DNA of 64,000 nt from Furcasterigmium furcatum (Eukaryota; Ascomycota; Sordariomycetes; Glomerellales; Plectosphaerellaceae), in assembly GCA_001599815.1 (NCBI GenBank), contig BCIA01000001.1, forward strand, positions 2,794,934-2,858,933, written 5' to 3'. A program made the translations under genes and the position numbers. Positions 20,330-31,797 of the stretch are shown here, piece by piece. Within the stretch, counting starts at the first letter, position 1. Every line of letters starts with the position of its first letter. A model generated the notes under the pieces. That model worked only from the letters and a program-made list of their open reading frames with translations. It had not been told where the DNA came from and ran no database searches.

Positions 20330-22593
20330 GACTGTGACCGACCAAGCCACCAACATTCCCAACGCTGCGGCATGTCTCCACACAGCCACCGTGGCATGAC
20401 TCTTCAACTCGTCTCTCTCCTAATCGCCATGACGAGCAACTAGCAAGCTCGATAACGGGGATTACTACTCGAACCAGGCCACCATTGTTTCACATCCCTT
20501 CAGCGGGAGGTCCCGAGAACCCTGGGAAAATTCCTGGAGACAAAGAAACGTGATGGATGGGTGTTTGTCGGCCCCCCATCACGCAGGCTCGGTGACATCG
20601 AACCAGCCAGCCTCGCCCCCAAACATGGAACAGAAAAGGCCGCCTGCTTGCCAGACAGCTCAAGCTCTTCCACTTTCTTTTTTCTCTTGCCAATTTCGGC
20701 CCCGGCCATCAGAAATTTCAACGGCGCCGCCCACCTGATACATCACCTGATCCGATCAACCACACCCTCCGGCGAACTCAGCCAGAGAGAAAACCTCCGC
20801 CGCATTTCCCAAAGCACTGCGCAAGACAGGAGAAGTGTATAAATGGGCATGCGCACTCGTGCAGGAGCCCCGCCATGGGTGTCTACCTGATTGGCTTGCT
20901 GGCTTCGGCAGCCTGGGCGCGGCCGCAGGAAGGGATTCCGGATCCAACAGATCAAAATCGCAATCGGTGCCTGTACGCTAGTTTCTGGGTGTCTTGGAGA
21001 TGGAATGGAAAGGGGAAGTGGTTGGAGTGGGTCGAAGGAGGAAACAGCACACTGCACTGAGGTGCAGGAAGCAAATGGAAAAAAGGGGCAAGTCGCGGGC
21101 AGTCCGTAAGCCCGGACTCCTTTACTCTCATAATTTTTTTTCTTTCGTAATAATAGCATGCCCAGCCTGTTGGGATTTCCTCCGCTTCGCGGTTCTCCGT
21201 TCCTGCCATGTGTGTCCTGTGATTTCCGCCTCGCTGCCGCGTTCATGCGGGCCAAGCTGCTGCATAGGTTGGTTGGTAGCCGTGTCCGTGGAAATGCAGA
21301 GGAGGAGGTGGCCAGCCAGTCTCCAGTGCAGCAGAAAATACGCTCTGTGACCTCCTTTTGTTTCTGTGAGGAACCGTGGCCTGCAGATCAGCAGTCGTCG
21401 CCAGCGACAACTTGGTCGACGCAACAACGCGCTCTCGGCTCACGGTTTCGGTCAGTAGATCCTCGGGCGTGCGCTCTCTCCTCCACGCCCCTCGCCTTGA
21501 CGCGCGCCCAGGCAGGGGCCATATGCATCGGGAAGATCAATCCCCGGCAGACGAGGTCAAGCATTCGGAGGTGTGCCACATCTCGCATCAGCTTCCAGCC
21601 GCCTCATCTCCCGGCTCCGCTCCCATTTCGCAGAGATGAAACGGGATTGCCAGCGCACAAGACACAGAGAGGAGGGGCCGGCTTTGGATCAGTGCGAGAA
21701 CCAACAGGTCGCTTTCAACAGATGGCTGAAGCAGAGTCGCGTCACCTCCACGCCCTGCCGTCGACAGAACAGCGGAACAGCAAGGGCAAAATGATTCCAG
21801 GAGCATGCATATCGTGATGGCAAAGCTGCTGGTCCAATCAAGCTGTCCATCCTGGACAATCAAGTGATGAAGGTGAAGCTACGCCGGATGCCTCGATATC
21901 CAGGAGTAAAATTGACCTGAAGGGGCCCAATTCGTGGTCAAGGCAGGCCATACTCCTCGAGGTCGAAGACGGTATTGATAACGGGTAACGTAATCCCAAC
22001 CGTTCATGGTGGCGCCGTGCACGTATGCGGCGCGCTATGCTCGTGAGTCGTCGCCGTCCAGCGTTGGTGGGATCGTCGCAAGTCCTGAGAAGCACCTGCC
22101 CTTGAGAGAGATGACGTGGGCCACAGAGACTCGATGCAGAGCAATTTGTGGGCGATAGCCACGAGGCTGGCCATGCTTGACCACAACGGTAGTTGGGGAG
22201 CCTCTGGTTGGAGGGACTCTGGTGATGGAAACGAATGGAAGATGCACCGCGAAGTGCAGTGGATGGAGGCCCGGCCAGCGGGCTGACGCTTGTTTTCCTC
22301 CGCAAGGGACACCATCAGTGCAGTGGAAGGGAGGTCTGAGGGAGCCAAAGGAGGTACTCACCCTTCTGAGCCGCCGGGTCTTGAAAGTTGGCCGGCCCAA
22401 ACAGACCTCATGCAGCAGCTTGCATATGCCCCTTAACCCCGCTTCTTGCTCTCTTTCTCGCCAACTCATGAGAAATAAAAGATGTTCTGCCCTTTGGATA
22501 CCGCGGGTCGGCCGTTCGTCTCGAGCGATGAAGCATGGTATCGACTCGCGGTATCCCGTCGGTCGAGGTGCCCGCGGAATCATCCTGTGAGAA
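20330..22593. other. 2.3-kb stretch without a supported gene
   Basis: The longest frame is 219 codons at 21158-21817 (+). It is not longer than expected among so many frames at this GC content, and a competing frame on the same strand overlaps it with equal codon bias. A 216-codon minus frame at 22035-22685 is similar. No domain, intron or promoter signal supports either. Confidence 0.4.
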
Positions 22594-23132
22594 ATGATGC
22601 GCGCTGCGAACCCATCTCCGCTCAGCCCAGCCGATCGCCCAAACGCCTTGAGTAAGCCTTGCTGCGAAGACGGGAGTCCAGGCAACGGAGGTTACCCAGC
22701 GGCTCCATGGACAGGTCCAGGTCAGCCCTTCCCGGCTCGCCATTTGTCATTCCGAGAGAATATGTCGGGAATCCCAATCCCGTTGATACCTGGAATTGAT
22801 GGCGAGAATGTGAGTGCAAGAGGCGCGTCCTCGGCCTGTGGAGGTAAGTTGGCGTTCATCTCTCCCATTTGCCTCCAAATCCCATTCGTACCGTTCGAGG
22901 CAGCCTGCTCCTCCGCCATGAATGTGCAGCCTGTCGACTTTTCGCGTATCTCGAGTCGTCGAATCACGATTCTGAACCGCCAGTGTCGATGAGCTCCTTC
23001 CCTCCCAACAGCCACGGCGCCTGTTACCGTTCCGCCGTTTCGGGGCCGAAAGCCTTTCCCGTTGCGGATTCGCTAGTCACTGATCAGCCAGGGCGTCCGG
23101 ATGGCTTGGGCTTGAAGCCCTTCAAGGGTTGA
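22594..23132 (+). CDS. Candidate small two-exon protein
   Basis: Exon 1 22594-22843 is Pro/Gly/Ser-rich with an ATG start and ends at donor GTAAGT. Exon 2 probably starts at 22930 after acceptor TGCAG, giving a phase-1, 86-bp intron; a second in-frame acceptor after GAG at 22899 is weaker. Exon 2 ends at 23132. The product would be about 150 residues with no recognised domain. No clear CTGAC branch site is visible, and the intron phase differs from that of the neighbouring small family, so the model is weak. It sits only 270 bases from the 23405 gene on the same strand. Confidence 0.3.
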
Positions 23133-23404
23133 CGATACCGGTACCAGAATGCCGATCCATACGCTCCGTCTTTCGTACCTAAGGCAACGGTAGCACGCGC
23201 CCCATTACCCCTGAGCTTGGCCGCCTCGTCTCGATAGGTCACGTCCAGGCAGACGTCCGTGCAAGAAAACCTTGTCCTAACGTAGTCATCTGGTGCGAGT
23301 GTTGGATATCTGGCGTTGACAGATAAGGTCCTTGCCCCCGGCCTTTTCATCTCTTGTCTTCTCTCCTTTCCGAACACAGACTTACCTTTGTCGTTGCATC
23401 AGCC

Positions 23405-24267
23405 ATGAATCCAAACGATCCCACGGCCCCCTACCCTACGCACGCGTACGGGCATACCGACATCGTTCGCGATCCCTCCAGGAACTCGACCTGGCCGATG
23501 CCCTCGAGCGACCCCCGTGGTGCTTCGGGCACCGCACGGGACGACACGATACCCGACACTCGACTTCCGTCAGAGCCTAATGGGTCGTCCAGCTCCCGAT
23601 ACCACGTGCAGCCACATACAGGAGATCGAGATCACCAGGCATCGGAGCGACTTCGTCGGCTTTCCATGACCAGTTCTGCAGACTCCGAGGCCACGATGGC
23701 CGGGTAGGATACTCGTCCTCTTCTTCGTCTTCTTGTTTCCGGGGTACTGACTGGTCGGACAGATCGTTCTGTGATAGCGAGTATGATGGACGGGATCCAC
23801 GTCAGTCTCAGGTCAACGAGGACAAACGAAAGAGGCAGAAGTATAATCAGAGCTTCAAACCACAACCGAACGCCCGACCGCAGAAGATGGAGCAACACCG
23901 GAACCAGGTCGACCAGATCGACCAGATTCTGGGGCTCCATCAAGTGCCCCCCAACTCCTGGGTGTATCCCACTGGCCCAGTGTATGCACAGGTCCCTCCT
24001 GGGTATGCTCAAAGCTATCCTGCGCGTTCTGGCGGTGTCTCTGCACATGATCCTGGCGCTGCTATGTTTTCCCCAGGCTCGCTTCCGACTGGGAACCACA
24101 CAGGATATAACCAGATGGACTGGGCGGAGACGGAGGCCGCTCGGTACGACGATTACGGATGGCCTCTTGATGGCAGCCACACGGATGGGTCGAACAACGT
24201 GAGCATCTCCATCATCGAGCTTCTTAGCCGTACATGCTGACAGCATCTCCAGCAGTGGAGGCAGTGA
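23405..24267 (+). CDS. Small disordered protein, dispersed family member E
   Basis: Three exons, 23405-23703, 23763-24198 and 24253-24267, predict 249 residues. Intron 1 (59 bp) has donor GTAGGA, branch CTGAC and acceptor ACAG, phase 2 (GG|A). Intron 2 (54 bp) has donor GTGAGC, branch CTGAC and acceptor CCAG, phase 0, and leads to a 15-nt last exon encoding QWRQ and a stop, exactly as in the 9708 gene (YRER). Exon 1 ends in RLSMTSSADSEATMAG, again Ser/Asp-rich just before the intron. Exon 2 has a basic Lys/Arg/Gln-rich part, a Gln/Asp stretch DQIDQILGLHQ, then a Tyr/Pro/Gly-rich part (residues ~160-190) and an acidic Trp/Asp tail. No known domain or membrane segment. Function unknown. Confidence 0.65.
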
Positions 24268-26028
24268 TGCCTCATGCCAGAGGGCGGGCACATTGATGAG
24301 ACCGCATGCCCGGTGCGCGGTCTGGCCTTGGGTTCGTGGTGTGATGACGTTGCTCGTCGTTTCGCGGCGCGATGAACGACATGCGTGTTGTTGTACTCGT
24401 CCTGTCCTGGGCTTTGAGTTCCTTGAGGGTAGGGATGGACCGAGTTGATCAAGTTCTCGATGTTGTTTCTGTCACATGTAAGATCGACGTGCCGAGCTGC
24501 TGACGAAGGAGACAGTTGATACACGCGGATAGGGGGCGTCTGTTCACATTATATTAGAAAAGTTTCTATGCAATATGCTTTGCCACTCGACGTGCAAGTC
24601 TCCTATACGCCTATGGGCGTCCAAGGTTGCCAGAGTCGCCGCTGGGCTGGGGTGCGGTCTTACACGAGTCGTATGGCTTGACAACCGGCGAGCTGAAGAC
24701 CGCGGGACAGATCGCCACTCGATGAAAACCTGGCGGCTGTTGCGAGGTCCAGCTGTGGGCTGTTCCTTGGTTCTGGAATGGCGTTGGCCTTCTTGGTGCG
24801 GCGAGTGGTTCTATTGGATCGTCGAGGGTTGGCTGATGCAGGTCCCATGGGCGGTAATAGGCTGAAGGGGTGGGCGAAGCCCGGCGACCGGACCATTGGC
24901 AGAGGTCAAGTTGCCTCCGTCGGGGAGCCCCGGTAGATTCGCCTCTTTCGCATGCGATGGAAGGCCGAAGCAGGATCAGTGCGGTTGACAGAGGTGAGGG
25001 CGAGGGGCGAGCGGATATAAGCAGACCGATGGACGGACACAGGGTCGTCATCCGATGATTCCTGCGGCGGGCTGCTTCTGCTAAGATGAGACGCATAAAG
25101 TACAAGTGCGGGTTGGGCAGCAGAGCAGGCGCATGCCTGACCAGGCATTGGAGGGAGAGATATTGCGGAAGTTGTGGAAACGACACGGGCAATTAAGGGT
25201 AAACAGAGAAGGACTCACAGGAAGAAATGAGTTCCATGGTGCGGAATTTGACCATCCATGGATCATGGCTTCCATAACCGAGGAAGAGAGCCCAACAACG
25301 GGACTGCCCGCACTCTGAGACGCCCCGCCACAATGGAATGGGCGGCCCGGGGGATCTTCAGGGCAGCAGACGCTAATCCGCGTTACCCGAAACCCTCAAG
25401 GCACTAATTACGACATCCATGGATGAAGTCAACGAGAGGTGCCCGAACAACACCAACACCATCAACCACAGACACGGGAAACGGCCACATATATGCTATC
25501 TTATAAGCAGAGACCAAGGCACTCAGAGCTGGGGGCTCATACACCGCCCCCTTTTACCCGCCGGACACGGCAGGTAGTCAACAGCCTCTGTCACACTGGC
25601 GCACGGCCTCGCATTCGCCGTCGCACGCGACAATGGCCTCGATTTCTCTCCTTTCTCTCTGCCGCTTCCCGTCATCCGTTGGTCCTGTTGCCTTAAGTTG
25701 CCCTGACCTCGGGTCCAAGACTCATCTACCAGGCAGCCTTGCAAATGGTGTGGATGTGGTCGAATTGTTCTTCGGCACAGATGTAAGCTCGCGGACCACA
25801 TGTCGGCGAGTGAGTCAACCAACTCGCATGAAATCATCGTGAGCGGATCATCGCCTCCAGTCGTTCCTCTTCATTATTTACCAACGACGCGTCCCCCCAA
25901 CTTATCCAGGCAGAACAAACACATCTCTCACCACGTCGCCGAATCTCATAGGTGAGGTGTCATACCAGGCAGCAAGGTCATCTACCTGTCATCGTCGCAA
26001 TCCAAACCCTCCGACCCCGAACCTGGCC
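24268..26028. other. Spacer before the RNA cyclase gene
   Basis: From 24268 to about 25400 there are overlapping minus-strand frames (24611-25192 is the longest, 193 codons) without intron or domain support. TATA-like words occur at 25488-25507. A 50-codon ATG frame at 25633-25782 ends at a good donor (GTAAGC). A 78-bp intron to 25860 would join it in phase 0 to a frame open into the cyclase ORF, so this is either the 5' leader of that gene with an intron or an N-terminal extension. Confidence 0.5.
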
Positions 26029-27341
26029 ATGACGAAGCCCCAGTGCATCGGGATTGAGGGGACCACAGGGGAGGGCGGAGGCCAGCTCGTGAGGCTGTCC
26101 GTCACGCTCGCCTCCCTGACATCTCAAACGATTAAAATCTCAAGCATCAGGGGCAGGCGGCCGCGTGGGGGTAAGTCCCGTCTTCTTATCACAAGCCACC
26201 ACGGGATTCACACCCTCGGCGCCAATCGAGGGCCGTTGGACTGACTGCTTCAAATCCCGCAGGCGGATTGAAATCCCAGCATGCCACGGCAATCAGATTC
26301 CTGGCACAGGCCACGGGGGCTACCACCGAAGGCCTGGAGGAAGGCAGCACGACCCTGGTCTTCTCACCGAGCAAACCGCCCATGGAGCTTGCTGACAGAG
26401 ACATCACGATCGAGGCTCCCTCAGCGGCAGCGAGCACATCTCTCATCTTCCAGGCCATCCTCCCCTTCCTCATCTTCGCCTCCGGCCCAGACACCGATGC
26501 CAACGGCGTCCCGTTGCCAATCAACCTCCATCTCACTGGCGGCACGAATGTAGACTTCAGCCCGTCGTTCGAGTACTTGAATCAAGTCCTCCTCCCAACC
26601 CTCCAGGACAGATATGGCCTCACCATCCACAGCGAGCTCCTCTCCCGAGGCTGGTCTCGCTCTGCCAACCGCGGCTCCGTGAAATTCACAATCCACCCCC
26701 TCAAACGCGGCCAGAAGCTCCAGCCCCGCCAGACACGGCACGAGCTCGCCCGGCTGGCCCTCAACTCCCAGATCACCCGCGTAGACATATCCCTCATTGT
26801 GCCAGCCAGCATCCAGGCCGAGCTCCAGAACCACCTCGCCGAGGACGTCTCCGCCGCCATCCCATCCGCAGAGCTCACCTTCAAGCTCGTCCAGGACTCC
26901 GGTCACGACTCGCGCGTCTACGTCCTCCTCGTCGCGCACTCCGCCGACGGTGCCCTCCGGTGGGGCAGGGACGTCATCTCATCCATCCCGAAGAAGGGCC
27001 GCGTAAAGGACAACTTCATCCAGAAGCTCTCTGCGGCGGTGGCGCGGGACCTGCACAACGAGGTCTCCCGCGAGGGCGGCACGACCGGCGACAAGTACCT
27101 ACAAGACCAGCTCGTCGTCTTCCAGGCCCTCGCCGAGGGCGAGTCAGCCTTCTTCCGCTACGGCGCCGAGGCGGGCAGCTATCTCGACGACGCTGACAGG
27201 ATGCGGCAGGAAAAGACGCATGAGCCCTTCGGCCAGGGTAGTTTGCACGCGCAGACGGCACGGTGGGTTGCGGCCGAGATGCTGCCGGATGTCAGGTTCT
27301 TCAACAAGGGCACCATGGTTCGGGGCGTAGGTTTCAGCTGA
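26029..27341 (+). CDS. RNA 3'-terminal phosphate cyclase
   Basis: Two exons, 26029-26170 and 26263-27341, predict 406 residues, slightly longer than the family's usual 340-380. The 92-bp intron (GTAAGT...GCAG, phase 1) interrupts the signature RGRRPRGG|GLKSQH. N-terminal GTTGEGGGQLVRLSV is the cyclase nucleotide-binding start. The C-terminal QGSLHAQTA keeps a His (376) at the place of the adenylated nucleophile, so I read it as the true cyclase type, which converts RNA 3'-phosphate to 2',3'-cyclic phosphate with ATP, rather than the non-enzymatic Rcl1 type. DQLVVFQALAEG is the usual late-domain motif. The chosen ATG gives a normal N-terminus; an upstream exon (25633-25782) could add 106 residues in frame. 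Converges with EMC1, 234 bp between stops. Confidence 0.9.
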
Positions 27342-27575
27342 GTTGCCCATTTCGGCGTCAGGGGCTCGGTGAAGCAGGGGCGGCACGCAGCCTCGCCCGA
27401 TGGGCTGGGTTGAATATCATTTGTCGAGATACCCACGTGCTCAAACACACCTCCAATGGAGGAAGAAGACTTGTTGCACGCGATCGGACAGAAAGTGAGA
27501 CTTTCTGTGGAAAGAAAACAAAATGTTCTATTACTTCGGCCTGTTGTACACCCCAAGAATCGCTCATGATGCTTT

Positions 27576-30573
27576 TTACCGGACGACCTTCCACCTCTGG
27601 TCTGTCTGCTTCCTGCGCACCTGGAGTAAAGTCTAGTTAGTCACAATCACCCGAGGAGCTTGAGGGGAGTGCTCTTACAATAGGCTTGAGTGCCATGACA
27701 CCAACCGTGAGCGCGAGCACGGTCGCCAGGAGGGTAAGCTTGTCGAAGCCCTTGCCCAGGACGTCGAATGCCATGCTCGGCGAGACGCGAGTGCCGAAGA
27801 CATCGATTCCGTAGGCCAGCACGATGCTCGTGCTCTCGAGCTTGGCGGGGGTGGCGAGAATGTCGCGGACGCCAACAATGTCCCGGACGTGGCTGATGGT
27901 TTGCTTAGGGTCGAGCTCGATCACGGGCACATACTTGATGAGACCCTCGGCCTCGACCTCGGCGGGCAGGGGGTCGCGGCCCACGGTCCGCCTGGGCTCC
28001 AGGATCTGACGGGGGATGCCGATGATGCCGTGGCTCTCGGGCAGATATGCCAGAACCTGGCGGGTGGCGATGCCCTGACGGGTCTGGGTAACGGCGAGAC
28101 GATCAATCGGCCCACTGAGAACCCAGGCCTTAGAGACGACGGAGGGGATGGGAACACCGCCGCTGGGGTCGTCGATAGGCTCGAGAGACGAGAACGTCTC
28201 GACGTCACCAAGAGGGCCGCGGTCGTTGACCTCATCGCTCTCGAACAGGTCGCTCACAACAATCTGATAGCCCTTGACGGTCTGGCCAGACTGCGGGAAG
28301 CCGCTGGCGTCGCGAGGGATGTACTCGCCAAAGAACGTGCATGCGAACCAGTTCTCAGACATGGCGCAGTCAATCGTCTTGGAGCCGTCAACGCCAGCAT
28401 GGATGGCAGCGGAGAGAATGGTGCCGGAAATGGTGTCCAAGAGGTAAATGGTGAGGGACGCAGAGGCGGCGTCATGGGCAGCAACGACAGCGGTGTTGGG
28501 GTTCAAGTACTTGTACTTGACCGAACGGTCGCTCTGGACGCGGCCGATCTGCGCGATCGGGTCGTGGGCGTCACGGGTTGCAACCTCCACGATGGTTTGT
28601 CCAGCAGGAGGATTGAAGATCCATGAAACAACCTCCTTGGCGGAGCTATCGTTGCCGGGCCAAGTCAAGCCCTTGAGCTCGCCGTTATCGCCGCGGGTAA
28701 TCACCACTTGGTCGGGCTTCCAAGCAGCGGGAATGTCGCCAACCCTGCCATTCAAGCCCACAGGGAGGAGCCACTGGCCCGAAGCGCTGTCGACGATGGC
28801 GGTGGCCTGGACAGGAGGCCAGGAGCCGGGAGCAGAAGCCTCGATAAGTTCGCCGGTGAGAATCTTGACAATAGCTTGCTCGCCCCGGGAGCCGCGAAGG
28901 GTGACCTGGGCCTTGTCGTCTTCCACAAAGATGCCCTTGACGTCCCAAGACTGGCCGGCGGGGATATCGTAAACCTTGGTAGACCAGATAATCTTTCCAT
29001 TGTTGCCAATGTCAAGGCCATAGACCCGTCCACGGCTGGTGGCGATGACAACAAGCTTGTTGAACCCGAAGGTATCCCGGACGAAGCCCGTCTTCTTAAC
29101 AGGGCCCTCACCTCCGGTGATGCTGCTCAGCAGTCGCTCGGGAATAGCGGCCAGGTAGTCAGGGAGATGCTCCAGGTCCTTCACATGACGCTGAACGCGA
29201 TGGATGTAGGCCGACACGACATTACTGTGGGCCTCCTCCTCCAGGGTCTTCGCGAGACCCTCGTTCTCGGGAATCTCAGCGAACGCGGCAACGACGGCGC
29301 TGCTCAAGCCCTCAGGGCGAGTCCAAGCCTCCTCGCCGCTGCGAACAAGCGACCACGTGTCGTCGGTGCTAACGACAGCGGAGCGGACAGCAAAGCTGTC
29401 TCCGACCTTCTTGACGACCTCAGATACGCCATGGATGACTTGGCCGTTGGAACCCACTGGCTTGTAGGGCCATCGGGCAAGAACCGCGTGAGACTCGGAA
29501 GAGACGAGGATGATCTCGTCCTCAGTCACACGCGTGAAGTAGACGTTGGCACCCTCAGAGCTGGTGGAGAAAGATCCGAGACCAGGCAGGAGGGGCAACT
29601 CGTACGCTCTGCTGATGGCATTGTTCTTGAGGTTGACGTGGTAGACCTCGCCCTTGTTGCCGGAGTTGGTCCTGCTGTGGACGAGGAAATGCGGCTCGGC
29701 CTGAACGTGGTGCGGCGCGTGGATCGCGACATGGGTGGTGTCGGGAGGAAGAGGGAATTCCTGTTTCGTCTTGGTGCCGAGCACGTTGACCTTGAGCTTG
29801 GAGAAGGACTTATCGGTCCACGCGACGATGGGCGAGGCAGAGTTGGAGCCGACGATAATGACATCCTCCTTGTCGCTGACGTCGCCCTTGGTGCTGATGT
29901 TCACCTCGTCAAGGCGCTTTCCCGTGACGGTGTCGTGGATGGAGACCCTCAAGCCGTAGGAGGCAGGCGAGCCGTAGAGGCTGACGACGAAGATCTTCTC
30001 GATGTTGTTGGAGATTTGCAGAGGAACATCGCGGACGGGGTCCTTGAACTCCCAGACGACAGAGCCCTCCTGGCCATGAATCCTCCGCAGGACAGATGAT
30101 CCGTCCTCCTCTTCAAACAGTGCCAGAACGTCCTTGCGACCGTTCTCCGTCAGCTCCATCACCTCGAGGTCCCGAACGGTTCCAGTGAAGTCAATTGACC
30201 ACACGTTGCGACCGGTGAGCGCGTTCCAGGCTTGCACTGAGCTGCCATGCGCCGAGGTCAGCCAATTTTCTCCGTCAGCGGCTCGCAGAAACCCTCCGCT
30301 CGTCGTGGTGTTTCCGCTGAGGAAATGTCGCCAGACAACCCCGCCACTGCCAGGGTTGACAGCTCCCAATACGCCAACATCGCTCAGGGTGTACAGAAGG
30401 CTGGCCCTATCGTCCTTTCTCGGTCTGTGGAAGAAGGTGGTCTCGATCTGGGGCACACCGATAAGCTCGTAATGGTAGTCGAGGTGTCCGACCTCGTCTT
30501 GGTATACGGCGTGGACGAGGGCGGTCGCAGCGGCCAGCAGCAGCGCCGGTGAGCGCCACAGCGAGGTCCGCAT
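27576..30573 (-). CDS. EMC1: ER membrane protein complex subunit 1
   Basis: Exons 30573-27679 and 27620-27576 predict 979 residues, the usual EMC1 length. A signal peptide covers residues 1-22, and the mature protein starts VYQDEVGHLDYHYELIG, a near-signature for EMC1. The luminal part has PQQ-like beta-propeller strands (GSGGVVWRHF, GKIIWSTKVYDI). The C-terminal domain has GIDVFGTRVSPSMAFDVL, followed by one membrane helix and a basic tail RRKQTDQRW. The tail is on a 45-nt last exon reached through a 58-bp intron (27621-27678, phase 0); without it the ORF would run into unrelated residues. EMC inserts tail-anchored and multi-pass proteins into the ER membrane. An in-frame upstream extension to 30843 lacks a signal-peptide start, so the ATG at 30573 is preferred. 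Head-to-head with ISY1, 435 bp apart. Confidence 0.95.
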
Positions 30574-31008
30574 GGTGGGGGAGATGACTGGAAGCGGGAG
30601 TGTGATGCTTCTTGTCAGCTTTTGCGGCGGGCTGACGCAGTCAAAGGTGTTGGATGTTGTCGGCGGGAGCTTGGGAGGCGGAGTTGAGAAAAGGATGGTG
30701 AGCTTGGAGCTACGTAACGAGTCTCGCAATTGCGGCGCGAACCCCAGAATTAGCGAAGTGGGGCCCACCTCTCTCACCGAGACATCACACCGAGCACACC
30801 TTGCTAGCGGCGTCTTGAATCGGCATTCGCGACTGCACTTCACTTTTTGTCTTCGAGTGCATCATCCACCAACACCTCGATACCCGGCCCTCACCAAACC
30901 CAGCACAGCCCTGGATCTTCCGAATCAACCTCAAAGCTTCAGCTACAGGTTTACCGCAGATATTTCCCGCCGTTCAGATCATCCAGAGACGTTCGCACAG
31001 TCTTCAAG

Positions 31009-31797
31009 ATGGTACGTTGATCGCCCCATGCCACTCCCTTCCCAAGCTAACACATCCCTCTCTCTCAGGCGCGCAATTCGGAAAAGGCGCAGTCCATGCT
31101 GTTCCGCTTCCGTGAGGCCCAGGCCGCGGACCTGGGCATCATCGACGCCGGACGCACCCGCCGACCCAAGATGATCACCGAAGTCGACAACATCCCCTCA
31201 TGTGAGAAGTGGCGCGGCCAGGTCCTCAAAGAAATCTCCCGCAAGGTCTCCAAGATCCAAGACCCCGCCCTCAGCGACTACCAGATCCGCGATCTCAACG
31301 ACGAGATCAACAAGCTCATGCGCGAGAAGTACATGTGGGAGGTGCAAATACGCAACCTGGGCGGGCCGAACTACATGCGAGGCGGCGCAAAAGTCTACGA
31401 CGAGGCAGGGAGGGAAATACCCGGCGGAGGCAAGGGATACCGATACTTTGGACGAGCAAGAGATCTGCCAGGTGTCAAGGAGCTGTTCGAGGCTGCCAAG
31501 ACACAGGCGGATGGAGACAAGCCGCAGAAGAAGCAGGACCTGCGGCGGTTCGTAGATGCGGCATACTATGGCTACGCACCGGACGAGGAAGACGAGGAGC
31601 TGCTGGCATACGAGGCACAGAAGGAGATGGAGGCATTCGAACACATGAAGCAGACGGGCAAGCAGAAGCCGCCGCCGGACTGGGAACCGCTACCTGGTGA
31701 TTCGGGAGACGGAAAAGGCTGGGTGTTGCCGACAATGGCGGAGGTGCAGGAGGAGTTAATTGATCGGCGGCGGAAACGGTTGCTGGATCAATTATGA
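31009..31797 (+). CDS. ISY1: Pre-mRNA-splicing factor Isy1
   Basis: The coding part of exon 1 is only the ATG (31009-31011). A 57-bp intron (GTACGT, branch GCTAAC, acceptor TCAG) precedes exon 2, 31069-31797; total 243 residues. The N-terminus MARNSEKAQSMLFRFREAQ is characteristic of Isy1, a component of the NineTeen complex that acts in the catalytic spliceosome. The region to residue ~110 (CEKWRGQVLKEISRKVSKIQ, LNDEINKLMREKYMWEVQI) is the conserved Isy1 helix bundle. The C-terminal part is acidic, then ends ELIDRRRKRLLDQL. A shorter start at an internal Met would lose the conserved N-terminus, so the ATG-only exon is well supported. Shares a divergent promoter region with EMC1. Confidence 0.95.

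Noticed and set aside
21158..21817. 219-codon plus ORF
   Set aside because: Length is within chance for this much sequence; a rival frame overlaps it with equal bias; no splice or promoter context.
1..26000. Transposon or RIP-mutated repeat as explanation for the gene-poor half
   Set aside because: No transposase or reverse-transcriptase motifs, no terminal repeats, and no AT-rich collapse typical of RIP are visible; base composition stays close to that of the rest. A repeat-library search would be decisive.
28708..30099. 463-codon plus-strand ORF opposite EMC1
   Set aside because: Antisense shadow of the EMC1 coding sequence; same explanation.
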